A DNA stretch of 64,000 nucleotides from Archegozetes longisetosus (GCA_018873245.2 JAEMBT020000006.1:8081855-8145854); one strand, 5' to 3'; counted from the stretch's first letter, positions 31,090 to 42,540 are shown. The notes: a model not told the origin generated them from the letters alone. Numbers and translations are program-made.

Positions 31090-32226
31090 TATGGGAACTC
31101 CAATAGAGAAGTATGAGGTATGAAGTAGTATTCGTACTGTTTGTAGTGTCTCAGTATTCCATTATTTTTTTGCGAGTTTTATGATTTTCATGATTTAAAG
31201 GGTACATACTATTCGTAGTGTTCCAGTAAAACATGATTTTAGCTTAAACTATGTACTCGTACTACTCATAGTGTCACAGTATTTTTCATTGATTTTATGG
31301 ATTATTGTGAAATAGAAAAATATTATTTAGTTTTTATGTTTATTCAGTTTGTTTTCTTCGTTTTAAGAGTAGGATATTAATCTATTTTTGATAAGATAAA
31401 AATAAAGTAATTGTAGAAATTGTAGTTACATCTTTTAGGTGTCCTAAGTTTTTAGTTACAGTACAGGTAAATTTCCAATTGACTATGTATTGTTTACCTA
31501 AATTACAAGTATTTTGATGTAAGAATAATTTTTTCCATTGAGCTAAATATAGTAAGTTTAGGACATCAAAAAGAGTATAAAAGCAGAGGTGATTTCTTAT
31601 TAAGAACAGTCTTATTTCTTACTTCGTACTGTAAAGTATGTAAGAATATTCTCTTACTCTGTACTGTATAGTATGTAAGAAATCTCTCTTAGTACTGTAT
31701 GGTATGTAAGAAAAGTAATAGTTAATAACTACTATTGTATCGTTATATATTTGTATTAATAAAAGAAGATTTATATTAAAAGTAAGTTGTAACTTAATTC
31801 TCTACTAAAGCACATTCTATCGAGTCCTATTAGACTCTCTGATAGAATTATAAGTAACAACGGATTGGGATCTTACATTGAGGCCCCCCGATTCCAATTC
31901 GTACAACTTGGACAAACACACACACACACACATGAAAGACTCTACAAAAAACATTTAGATCGGGTCTTTCGTGTATAGATGATCCCTCGTCACAGAAATA
32001 AATGTGACATTATTTTATTAATTTTATGGGTTTTGGAGAATCTGGGATAGTATAACTCATACTATTCGTAGACTCGTACTACTCGTACTGTCCCAGCTTT
32101 TTTGATCGATTTTAGGCTTTCTATTGACTATTTTTGTGAGTTTTTTTCGTTTTATTTGATAAAAATCTGCTATTTTTTGTGCTCGTAATATTCGTACTGT
32201 TCCAGCTTCGCCATACATATACTACT
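31090..32226 (-). repeat. Polinton right terminal inverted repeat (split by LTR)
   Basis: Reverse complement of 17267-17698. Continuous homology is interrupted only at 31306-32009 by a solo LTR plus a 4 bp duplication. Removing those leaves the same length and order as the left TIR across the site. Confidence 0.92.
31306..32009 (+). mobile_element. Solo LTR, 704 bp, in the Polinton TIR
   Basis: Begins TGTGAAATAG and ends AATGTGACA (TG...CA termini) with a 4 bp duplication TTAT on each side (31302-31305, 32010-32013). Promoter features: TATAAAAG at 31576-31583, then AATAAA at 31758-31763. Three tandem copies of a TACTGTA..GTATGTAAGAA unit lie at about 31627-31703, and an (AC)n run at about 31916-31931. 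No internal retroelement genes. Reads as a plus-strand LTR. A PBS-like run after TTACA at about 31877 is an alternative LTR end, but the duplication supports 32009. Confidence 0.85.
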
Positions 32227-32232
32227 TTCGAT

Positions 32233-33224
32233 ATAAAATACTTAAAGTCGATTATCTCGAAAAGTATTTGATATAAAAAAATTTTGGATTTCATATTCGG
32301 AATCAGCGTTAGAAAATACATATAGATCAGTTGAAAAGTCAATTTATAAAATAATGAATTTCAATAACATCTCAAAACAACACAAATCATATCTTCTGTA
32401 TCTTTCTATAGTTGCTCTTGTGTTCAGGGGTTCGGAGCTTTCGGATGATGTGCACACATGCCGACACTTCTGTGGTTTCTCTACTATGCCCAACATTTAC
32501 CCGAGATACAAATTCCCGCAGAATTTTTAAATGATATCTGCGTGGAATTGGAGGACCAAGAGTAAGTATCGGCAGCGACCTGTAGGGGTGTTGAGTGAGG
32601 GCGGAGGGTAGGTCCTCACCTATACATTAATGTACCAATAATAACAAATAACTATATCTTATGTTATATAATTGATAGCCAGGGGTTGTTAAAATATCTT
32701 TGACAGATATTCGTTTTATTTAATTTTGTTCATAAAATTTATATATTTATATGATTTTACCATAAAAATTAAGATGAATTCAAAAGTATTAGCTCGTTTC
32801 TTCTAGACATTTTAAATACATTTTTATACAAAGTTAGCTTTAGCTTATTTAGAAGTAAAAATTAGCTATTTTAAAAATTACTAATTCATTTGTATTATAA
32901 TTTTTTCATGATTTTAACCTATAAATCTGCTGATTTAGTGGGTAAATTTGATAAAAAGACAAATAATATTTCGTTTGTGCTAGACTTTTATGGTTTATAT
33001 GATATTAACTTGATGATTTAGAAGGCAAATTATCCGATTTAGAGTTGAAAAAATTACTAGTACGAAAAAAAGAACTAGTTTGTCTTAGCTACTTTGACTG
33101 AATTTTAGTGATCTTTTTTTCATTTTTTTTTGGATGAATTTATTGATTTTTAGTGTGAAAATTGTTGATTTGGTGGATAATTTTACTAATACGAAAAGTA
33201 CGAGCTCGTACGTCCCAGAAACGC
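32233..33224. other. Right flank of the Polinton, mostly non-coding
   Basis: One short coding-like stretch, 32458-32561, is open from ATG and ends at a strong GTAAGT donor; it could be an orphan exon, but no partner exon is seen. A GC-richer patch follows at 32570-32625. From about 33050 to 33215, scattered ACTAGTACGAA and GTACGAGCTCGTACG motifs resemble the Polinton terminal units. Confidence 0.4.
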
Positions 33225-33964
33225 TATATACACACAATTTCAAAACTAACTGGGATACTTTAAATTGATATAACTTTCCAACCGATTGACCGAATTTTTT
33301 GCAAAATAACCAGTAAACATATAGAATTTATTTGCATCAGGAACCATTATAATATCTTGTAAAATAAAAGTGTTATTAAAGGAAATATCAAAATCTATAA
33401 TAAATATGTTTCATATCTTATATAAATGAACATTTGCACCTTTAATTTAATAAAATTATCATTATATTAATTAATTAGACGTAATTTGTTGACGGTATTT
33501 TTTACGTTTTGAATACAAATTGTCTTCAATTCATTTGTTTAATAGTTATTATTGTTATTATAATTGAGTGAATTTGTGTCATATCATGTCCGGCGGGCTA
33601 AAAACCATTCAGGAACGGGAAATAATGTTCCGGCACTTCATTAAATTAAAAGCGCAAAACAAGAGACGAGAAGCGATTTGTCGAGAAGTCGGTAAGTATT
33701 GATTTTATTTATTTATTTTCACACATACTTTGTTAAAAGTATTTTATTTTATAAATCTATCCATTAATTATCTAAACAAATATGAATTTCTCGTTTTTCT
33801 TTTATAACTTTTTTGTTTATTGAGATATTTAAATGATTTCTTTTGTAATAAAATTCTATATGTTTCTAGATTATTTTGAAAAAAATTTCATTAAAATTGC
33901 TCTACTCATTATAGAGTTATAACCATTTAAAGTGTCCCAGTTAGTTTTGAAATTGTGTATATAT
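33225..33964 (+). mobile_element. Tc1/mariner-type element, deleted, ~740 bp
   Basis: About 38-base TIRs: TATATACACACAATTTC then AAAACTAACTGGGATAC at the left, and the inverted complement (GTCCCAGTTAGTTTTG, AAATTGTGTATATA) at the right, ending in TA. Inside, an ATG at 33586 opens a 35-codon helix-turn-helix-like start (MSGGLKTIQEREIMFRHFIK, then KRREAICREVG) that runs into GTAAGT at 33692. The rest of the transposase is missing. Confidence 0.78.
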
Positions 33965-34330
33965 TAGGTTGTCCGGATTAAAGTCACGCAAACTTATGGT
34001 GGTGTATCTTGGAGGGCTACAGGATGGAATTGGTTGCCATTTCTGATTTGTGTTTACTGATTCTTGATTTGTGGAACGAGTCAAGTCAACTTTTTCGGAT
34101 CAATTATGGACAAATAAGAGTTGGTCAACAATGCTAATGACTATGAGCAACGAAGTCTCATCAAAAACAGAGCTGATTAACTCCCGTCTGTCCATATTTG
34201 ATCCGTAAAAGTTGGTTCGTTTCACAGAGTGAGAAATGGTGAATGCAAGTACGGGATGGCGACCAGTTCTATTTCGTGGTTTCCGGAATACGCCGCTGCA
34301 TGTCTGCGTCACTTTGATCCGGACAACCTA
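33965..34330. mobile_element. mariner-type MITE, 366 bp
   Basis: TIRs start TAGGTTGTCCGGATTAAAG on the left and, read inward from the right, TAGGTTGTCCGGATCAAAG; 26 of about 29 bases match, and TA dinucleotides flank it. It abuts the previous element exactly, so one inserted into the TA at the end of the other. The 70-codon minus-strand frame inside is mostly TIR-derived and not a recognisable protein. Confidence 0.82.
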
Positions 34331-34440
34331 ATATATAATACTGGGAAACCAAAGTATTAATGAGAGCATAAAAAATTTAATCACTTTCAACATTATTTGA
34401 TTGAAAAACGATCTCATCTAAATCACATATGAAAGACCTA

Positions 34441-35661
34441 CTAACTTCTCTGAACAATAGAATATCTGCCATACCATTCTTCAGCATCTTCAATGGTCGC
34501 CTGAAGTTTCAATACTTCTCTGGTTAGACTTCGAATAGTCGCCATCTGAGCACGGAGTTCCTTCAAAGTGTCTCCAGTGATAACAAATGTATAGGCATTT
34601 CCAGCTGCCAGCAAAAAGAATGAACCAGTTATGAGTCCTTGGAGTAACCTGTACCCAGTGCTCGCTAATCCCCCAAATGTAAAAATTTGGTAAGCTCCAG
34701 CAATTCCTTGAGCTAGATTAATAATTCCATCCAGTACTTGCTCATCCCTACGAACGTCAATTCGTTCAATTCTCTTTCCAATTTCTGCCTTTAAGTCACC
34801 TGTAATATTTTTATTTCAGATTTAAATGCTGCGAGTCTGGCATCATAGCTTTATTAGGGTCGCTTACCAATTCTTATCTGTGTTTCATTGAGTCTTCTGC
34901 TAACACGACGTGTTAACCTGTCAACATTTTGTGCCAATGAAAGCCGAATTTCTTCATTCTGATCTTGGTCATATTGATCCATCAGATTGACAATAGTGGC
35001 AGTTTCATTTGCCAAATCAGTCATCATAACCTCTATTTCTGGTATCTCAGTTTTTGATGCTTTTGTTAAATTTTGTGCAAGACGAATGTCTTTCCAAACC
35101 AAGTAAAGCTTGACAAATTGAGTTGCAATCACTATGCCAGATGAAATAGAAGAATTTATAATTGTATTTTCAGCCATTTCTCTTTTTGACGCCTCGAGCT
35201 GTCTGTTGAATTCATCTCGTAACTTCAAGAGTTCAGCCTCTTTCGAGTCAACCAGGGTTTGAGCACTACAATTTCCTCTAACACAAATGAGTTTGTAAAA
35301 GTCTTTTAATTTCTCTTTAGCCCAATCCAAATTAGTTCCATCAACAACCCGCTTGACTGTATCTTCTCCGACAACCTCTTGATTCTTAACAAAATTTTGA
35401 AGTACTTGAATATTTTTTATTTCGTTTCCACGGCTTCGATAGTGTTTTATCTTCGCACCAATTTCGAGAATACCACCGGATTTCAGAAGATATGATGAAA
35501 TTTTTCCGATTGGACTGTTCTTTTGTTCCTCTGGGATCTGAGAGAATTGACCATAAAATTTTGTTTATATATTTGATTGCACGCACCTCATCAAAAGCAC
35601 GACGATATTCTTCAATGGTAACCTCAACATTGTCATTTTCACCTCTCCTGGTAACGGCCAT
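34441..35661 (-). CDS. Three-exon helical membrane protein, unknown family
   Basis: Exons 35587-35661, 34868-35537 and 34441-34799 (minus strand) splice in phase at GTGCGT/CTCAG and GTAAGC/ATTACAG to 367 residues with no break. The protein is almost all helix. A soluble N-terminal half with coiled-coil potential (EAELLKLRDEFNRQLEASKR) leads to a hydrophobic segment near residues 160-180 (GIVIATQFVKLYLVW). A second coiled region follows. A hydrophobic hairpin near residues 285-325 (FGGLASTGYRLLQGLITGSF, FLLAAGNAYTFVI) then gives a final amphipathic helix. No signal peptide. One Cys pair (CVRGNC). I do not recognise the family. Its intact frame and introns of 49 and 68 bp, amid transposon debris on both sides, mark it as a real gene. 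It may be host or captured cargo. Confidence 0.7.
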
Positions 35662-35845
35662 GGTCTATTCTAACTTTCTACTTTATAATAACCCTGCAAA
35701 TAATTGAGAAGATAGCAATATATTGTTCCACTTTACACAAGCAGAAAGATTAAGATACTGAATGGAATCAAACAAAGTGTATATATTTGAACTGAATAAT
35801 TTATATAAGAATTTACTCCTACTAAGTCACTAGTTCAAATAATGC

Positions 35846-36187
35846 TCAAGGATATCTTCCGGCTCTAGAAAAGTCTAAAAATTGTACCACAGAGTAGTTT
35901 ATCGAGTCGTTGATATCACTTGTTTCATCCTTAAAGTGCAATACAGAGATAAAAATTACTTTATTTATAAAATAAGAAAAAAGGACTAAGTCAGGGAAGG
36001 GACGGGACAGAACAACTTTGTTATTTGAAACTTTGTAAATGATTAGATAATTTCCCACCCACCAATCCTTTTGTTCATATTTTATCGCACATTCAATTCC
36101 TGTTAATTTAAGTCCGTGTTGAATTGCTTGTTTTAATGTTCTATATTCGCAAATTAATTTATTTTCATCTTCTAAACTTGTAATCAA
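35846..36187 (-). pseudogene. Polinton-like fragment with G-tract
   Basis: Bases about 35925-36010 resemble 30345-30435 inside the Polinton: CATCCTTAAAG, AGAGATAAAAA, AATAAGAAAAAAGGACT and a GGGACGGGAC tract occur in the same order. A 113-codon minus-strand frame covers this and the adjacent sequence. Its first 70 codons look protein-like (CEYRTLKQAIQHGLK ... EQKDWWVGNYLIIYKV); the rest is probably not coding. Reads as a piece of a related Polinton. Confidence 0.5.
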
Positions 36188-37440
36188 CTTACTTGAGTTT
36201 GTTATCTTTCATGGCTTATTTTGATATGGAGATAGGTTTTCATTTTTAATATCTTTATGAATAGGAAAAATGGGTAGTCATTATGCTTATCATATAATTC
36301 TTTTGGAGACTAAGACTCTCGTAATTACAAACCTTAAATATAACCTTATAAAAATTCAATATTCAATTTTTGTGGTCTAATTTTTTCGGGTTAGTAGACT
36401 CGTACTTTTGTAGCCTTAAAACCGTAGTAACGAAACGCGATAGTTTTAAGCGACTTTCTGTAGTATTTTAACTTGCACAAAAAATGTTATAAAAAGTTCT
36501 ACTTTAGAAGGTACGAGTAGTTTTGCTGATTTTAAGCTCATTCACGTTGATAATATAGTCTGTATTGTGGAATTTAATATATGACTCAATCGCACAAAAT
36601 CAAAGAATTAGACAATACTCTAGGCACATAATGCACTAAAGTTCATTCTTGCAGAATAGGGAATATATTTAGGGGTTTTTCAATAAAACTGCAAGATTCT
36701 GGCAAATTTAATATACAGACCGACAAAAAATTTTAGAGATTTGAGCGTAAAACCACAAATTTTAAATTCGAAACTTACACTTAGATCCATTATTGTTAGG
36801 ATTGATCGCACTTTTGATAAGAATTTGATTCATTAGTTTCAAACGACTTAACAAGTTCCTGACTAAACATTGATTTTAGATAAAACTTGATAAATGTTTT
36901 ATTTGAATCTTCAGTTACAATAAATTAGCTAACTTGAATTGTCTGAAAATATGATTTTCCAAGTCATTTAAAGCAAATCTTTTGACATTTATGTGAATTA
37001 AATATCTTATGACAGTTTTATTGTTACAACTAATCAACGGATGAATTTTTTGTAATCTTGAATTTTAAACATTCAGAATTATAGAGGGCGTTTCATCTCA
37101 AATTCTCTACTGTAATCGATCATAACTTTTGAACCAATAGAGATAGAGCCAAATAGTTTTCACTAAAATAAACTTCAGACATTGAAAAATAATTGGCTGG
37201 AGATGTCACTCCAGTGGCGCCCCCTATGCTGCTGCAAAAAAAGGTTTTTGTCAAAGCTTCCGATTTGCTATGAAAATGACCTTAAGAAATCTTAAGGTCA
37301 TTGTAGTCAATCGGAAATTTGATGATGCTATCATCGTTGAGGATTCATTTTTCCGAATCATCATCACCAAAGATTGTAGCAGCTCAAAGTTTGATGATCC
37401 AATCCGCAAATCACATTAATATTGCTTTTTTACCATTTAG
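36188..37440. other. Non-coding stretch with hairpin
   Basis: No gene seen. GTACGAG/CTCGTAC motifs at about 36404 and 36512 recall the Polinton ends. A perfect 12 bp hairpin with a 4-base loop lies at 37275-37302 (arms AATGACCTTAAG). The segment from about 37080 on is probably the 3' part of the mariner remnant that follows. Confidence 0.4.
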
Positions 37441-37975
37441 GCCCTCTTGATGCTGAAACATCTTCAGGATCAGGCCTTTTACTCACGTTTCATCGATAGC
37501 AACGATTCTATCTATGAACTCGGGATCACAGTGATATCTTTCAATTTGTTCTATTGATAAATCTACTCGAAGTTCCTTCTGTTCCTCTGTAAGACTGTGT
37601 GGTACCAACGTGATGACACCGCGTACATTTAGTTTCTTTAAAAGCTGTTGAATACTGTACTTACTGATCCCTAACCGAAAAGCTAATTCTTCTGTAGTCC
37701 AACTTCTTTGTTCGTCTAAGAGCTTTTTATGTGAACGTTGATATTCTTCATCTGTTGCAGCGCAAGATCTCCCACTGCGTGGTTCATTTTGGCATGATGC
37801 GCGCCTTCATCCCGAAATTGATGGTATAGATTTTATACCTGTCTCATCTTGCATTTTAGTTTAGTATTTTGAAAATTTCAAGCACAGTAGAGCACAGTAA
37901 TACATGGCGCTTTATAAACGTCCTCTGTTCTTCATTGGTAACACTGACCCGAAAAGGATCAATATTTGGGGCAAT
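37441..37975 (-). pseudogene. mariner transposase remnant
   Basis: The minus strand encodes, across several frames, an N-terminal region (EEQRTFIKRHVLLCSTVLEI), PRSGRS-like and DEQRSWTTEELAFRLGISKY (helix-turn-helix), then VPHSLTEEQKELRV and FIDRIVAIDET, matching the WVPHxLTxxQK and RIVTxDE motifs of mariner transposases. The first catalytic Asp is present. A TGA follows at 37483-37485 and the remainder of the catalytic domain is not found. Several frameshifts. Truncated and inactive. Confidence 0.75.
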
Positions 37976-37990
37976 TACAATATCACTGAT

Positions 37991-40900
37991 AATAAGGAGT
38001 AAAATCTAAGCGGTCTGCATTGTGAAGTAGCAAATTAACAAATGTACAATAATTTGTAGTAAATATATTACTTTATTCATTTAAATGATATGAATGTACA
38101 ATTACTTTGCAATGAACTCTTCAGCTACCCTAATTCATGAGACTGAGACCGATTATATAGCGAATAGTCCCGATACTTATCGATTAGATCAGGCTTACGC
38201 ACTATTAGAATTTGTTGTTATTCTGAATAAGGTTTACTAGTGAAAGAAATGACGAACTTTTGCAACAATATTTGACAATTGACAACAATTGTCAAAACAC
38301 AGTTTCACTGAAATAATACTAAGTGATTGGCAGAGACAGTCGAGTTATTTATAGCAAAGATTATAGAGAGATAAATGGCAGGCAATATGGATATATGACA
38401 AATTAGCGATTACTCAGTAAAATTGAAATATGACAACTACCCTTTGATTCAAATCAAAAGAGCAGATCAAAAGTATTTTTCTTCTACTATTTTAGCGTCA
38501 GTAAGTTTTGACAATCATTTTTTAGGTGAACAACAACAAGGTAGAGTCTAAATAGATCTGTCTACACAATCATTAATTACCTTCTCACGTATCTGTTGAT
38601 TATGAAACCAGAGATAATAATTACGATGACGGAAGTGATTTGTGTTAAAAACACTACCGATGATAAAATAACAAACTATTTAAGTTGACTGACTCTGTAG
38701 GTATTGATAAGAAAAGTTTAGATTAAATTTTAAAAGATAAATATAAAAGAAATGTCTGTCCACGATATTTCAGTTACAATCGACTCCTGAAACATCATTC
38801 ATATCTTTTAGGCTATAAGCTATTGTAACTATTAAATTCAATTAAAGTCAAATATTTAATGTTTGATAATATATAACTTATTTATATATTAATATTTTTA
38901 CTATTGAACTTAATTTTAAAAATTCTGTATTTATATATTTATAATATATAAATAAAAATTATTACAAATTCAATATTTGTCCAGATGTTAGTCAAATAAT
39001 AAAAGTTATATATATTTTCCTTATGAACTACAATGTGAGTTCAAAAAGTAATGATTGTATTCTTAAGTGAGGTAGATTTGCTATTAATACTGGTCTTTAA
39101 ATCACTGAATTTCAAGCGTAGTAATTTCAATAAATCAACTTATCGAGTCTCGAAAATTTCTGGCCTAGAGACTCGATAATTCTTGAATTCCAATTATACA
39201 AAGTGCTTGATTTCTAATCATTTGACTTGAATTTTGCAATAAATTCAGCAAAATACCTTAGATATAGCAATATTCTTGTAGTAATGATTTTCAATTTGAT
39301 TTCTAATTTATGTAAAAAAATTCCATTCTAATTAAAAGTTGATCAATTCTTAATAAAAAAATTTATTGCATATTTATGAACTTATTTTCAATCATTCATA
39401 AAATATTAATTTTCTAATCGAGTTATACAATCTTTTTCGCCGAAGAATATTAAAACGTTAAATTTTTTTTAAATTAAGGGTTAGTTCTAGGAATTTAATT
39501 AACGTTAAAATATTTTTCGAGAATCGAAACTCGATATCATTCTCTACTGAATTTGTTATCTATATATGATGCGTTGTATTCAGTAACGACTTATAGCTTT
39601 ATGCGCAGAAATGAGAAAATCGCGTATAAAGTAGCACAACTTTCAAATACATTTAAATCATTTATTTTCAATAATTTACTGAATTTCTTAATATTTTTCT
39701 CATGTTTCTCTGCCATAAGGTTGGATGTGATGCTCGTTTCTTTCCATTTTCTTTAGACTTTTGCATCAATTCATTATTAATCACATCTATAGGCGTTTGT
39801 CTTTTTATAACACAATTAGTGATATTTTTCAATTTATTTTTCAATAAATCACATATTTTGAGATTTAAAAATCAAAACAGATGAACGTAAGCAAAAATAA
39901 AGTTTTATTTCAAAAGTTAGTAAATATTTGACTCACATTTAACTTAGTATTGCATAAATAACTGAAATATGCAGTTAACACACTCATATGACGCACAAGT
40001 GCAAAACTACTCATAGTTGTAATGCTTTTCTATAGGAATTAGAGGCAACTTGTTTGCCGATTTAATCATATTTTCCTCATTGGAACATATTATGAAAATT
40101 TGTCTGAATGTAAAGTAAGACCTAAACATTTATTTAGTGCAATAATCCTCAAACCTTATATCTCCACACAAGTCGTTACTGAATCCAATGCATCATATTT
40201 ATGTAATCCTTTTAATTGAAGTGTCTTTATTAGAATCACAACTTACATGACTAGATGACCGTTATATTTACACAACTCAACAACTGATGAACGTTTAGTC
40301 ATCAATAGATTGAGCTAAAGATCACATGAAATCATTATCGAATCACTCAATTTCATTTTTGATACTGTTTGTTGAACTAAATTACCATCAAAATTATAAC
40401 TTTCTTTAGAGGCCATAAGTTCTAAAATCTTATTGATTGAACTTTTTCTTGTTGACTAAACTTTTAATCATTAAATTCTGTTTGAAGTTAGAATCAATTC
40501 CTTTGATGCTATTGCCAAACATTAACAAAATATTTGTAGTCGATTCAATGCTTGAACCATCATTTGATGGCATTAATAGTTGTTTTTGGCAATGACTTTT
40601 TAAATATTCATAAGTAGTTGATAAATCCGGAGCTCATCACTGAAGCCTATAAAAATTAGGCATTTTTCTTTTTGAGATTCAATTAATAATCATTTCTAAA
40701 TATTGACAGACCGTCGATTTTGTCAATAAATCTGTAAAATTCATGATAAAAAATAAATAAGAGCGTAAAGAGAAATGAAAACTAACAAAGGGGGTTCGGG
40801 AACTATTAATGACCGATCTCAAAAATATTTTTATAGTACGAATTTCATGTCATATGATGTTCGAAAAGGCACATAAAAAAGGCTGACCTGGATTCACAGA

Positions 40901-41648
40901 TCAGTCAGCAGAATATTTCGATAATATAGAAATTTGTTTTAGAAAGTTTTGGAAAATCATTGCTGTTCCTGTTCTGAATTTACAATTATTAGTGTTATAT
41001 TACATGCAGTCACTGTGATAGCAATTTATGTGTCAAACATTATTTTAGTTGTGATTTTTTTTTCACTATTATTGAGTTTCTTGCTCAAATTCCTATTGTA
41101 AGATCAAAATATCAAGTTTCTTTAGAAATTGAATAGATTTTTATTCAATAAAATATTGTGTGATAAGATATTCTCAAAATTCATTGTCATTAGAGAAATC
41201 TCTGTTCATAATTAAGTTATAAAAATTTACTTAACTCTCAATTTATATGAATTTGCAATAAATTTGACGTTTTCTCATTTTTAAATAGTAAAAAGTCGAA
41301 TAAAAAGATATTAATAACTATAGCATCCATGTATTGGAAATTGACTTTTGTGTATTCCAATTGCTTTCGCCGAATAACTGATAGAAAATAAATAGATTTT
41401 CGCATTAAGAGATTCATTACAACCACTATTATTATCATGTTTAATATTAATCATTACTTTACATGACGATATCGGATCTTTATTGTCGTTATTCGACCCG
41501 TCAAGTTGTACACAATTTGTTAGGTTTCTAGAAATAATTAGATGTCTTGTTTACTTTCTGAAATGCTGATATTAAAGTTTAAAAATAAGTGACAATTAAG
41601 ACATATCAAATTTTGGGTAATTCATGATTCATAATTGTGAACAGCATA
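37991..41648. other. Gene-poor AT-rich region
   Basis: 3.7 kb with no supported gene. Open stretches at 39553-39756, 39702-39884 and 41238-41438 are hydrophobic low-complexity translations of AT-rich DNA without domain features. Confidence 0.55.
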
Positions 41649-42540
41649 AGCTAGCTGCGAGTTGAACTGAGCTTGGAGTTCAATTTTAGCTGTCTTTGAG
41701 CTTATAATACTGATGAACAGGTCCGAGTCTTCAGGTCTTTTTGAAAGACTCGGACCTGGACCTCTAACCCAGGACCTGGACCTCTAACCCAGGACCTGGA
41801 CTCTAACCTTAGTTTTTCAGGTTTTCAAGATTCGGACCTTAAGACCCCGACTTCGATACAAAACAAATCTGTAATTGAGATCATAATATAAAAAAATTCA
41901 TTTCATGCATAGCAATGTAAAACATGTGGCATAAATACTATCACATTACCTAAACAAATAACTTAAACATAGATCATTTGCCATTGTTTTAAACTGATTT
42001 CTATCTCATAATAAGAAAATATTAGTTAATTGTGTCCAAATGAGCAAATAAGACATTATAAAAAGTTTTGATTCAGATGGATCTTATCACCCAATAGAAT
42101 CATCTCAACTCAGTGTCCCTTCAGAACTTGTATTTTCGAAATCTGGAGGTTTGATCAGCAAAATGAGAAGTCAATTGAGCGTTAATTCTATTAGATCTTG
42201 CATATGTCCCAAATCATGGATTCCTTTTTGGAAATTTCAAATAAAATATTAATATTATATTAATGATCTTACTATCAATGATTCAATAAGAGTTAAAAAT
42301 TTTGAATGAAAATATTTTGTTTATTGTTAATTTTTATTTGAGTTTTAAAGGGAGTCCAAGTCCAGGAACTGAGGTCTTTATCAAAGACCCAGACTCGGAA
42401 GCGGACCTTAGGACCTCAGGTCCCAGGTCCTCAACCGTCTTGAGGTTCGGACTCGCTCATCACTAGCTTATAAGCTCGAGCCTCAAACTGGAGTTCAAGC
42501 TCAAGCTGTTGAATTTGAAACTCAGTTCATTTCAAGCTGA
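41649..42540. repeat. 0.9 kb inverted-repeat element with minisatellite
   Basis: Left end (GTTGAACTGAGCTTGGAGTT, GAGCTTATAATACTGATGA, GGTCCGAGTC) and right end (GACTCGCTCATCACTAGCTT, TATAAGCTCGAG, AACTCAGTTCATTTCAAGC) are inverted imperfect copies of about 130 bases. Just inside the left arm are three 20 bp tandem copies of a (A/C)GGACCTGGACCTCTAACCC unit (41751-41810). The right arm carries related GGACCT/AGGTCC runs (42360-42440). No coding capacity. Probably a foldback element with expanded internal repeats. Confidence 0.7.

Larger units (their letters stand above)
17267..32226 (+). mobile_element. Polinton (Maverick) DNA transposon, 14,960 bp
   Basis: Self-synthesising DNA transposon. 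Both ends are seen: AGTAGTATATATATGG on the left, and AGTAGTATATGTATGG when the right end is read on the minus strand, so the element runs 5'-AGT...ACT-3'. It is flanked by a perfect 6 bp duplication TTCGAT (17261-17266 and 32227-32232), as expected for Polintons. TIRs are about 430 bp and nearly identical. Gene content fits: an FtsK/A32-like ATPase, a PLA2-domain protein, a retroviral-type integrase with chromodomain, and a protein-primed family B polymerase. Length is normal for the family (15-20 kb). No major or minor capsid protein and no Ulp1-like protease are recognisable. Several genes are broken, so it is not autonomous now. It has hosted nested insertions: a host-like gene, a hAT element, a piggyBac MITE and a solo LTR. 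Confidence 0.95.

Noticed and set aside
17261..32232. Reading the 17-32 kb island as an integrated virus with virion genes
   Set aside because: TSD, TIR and gene order fit a Polinton, and no capsid gene is recognisable, so a virion-forming provirus cannot be supported.
32354..32530. 58-codon frame with a signal-peptide-like start
   Set aside because: Overlaps another open frame at 32458-32561 that ends in a better splice donor; neither has a partner exon, so no gene is called.
39553..39884. Two overlapping hydrophobic plus-strand frames
   Set aside because: Phe/Leu/Ile-rich translations of AT-rich DNA, with no domain, splice or neighbour support.
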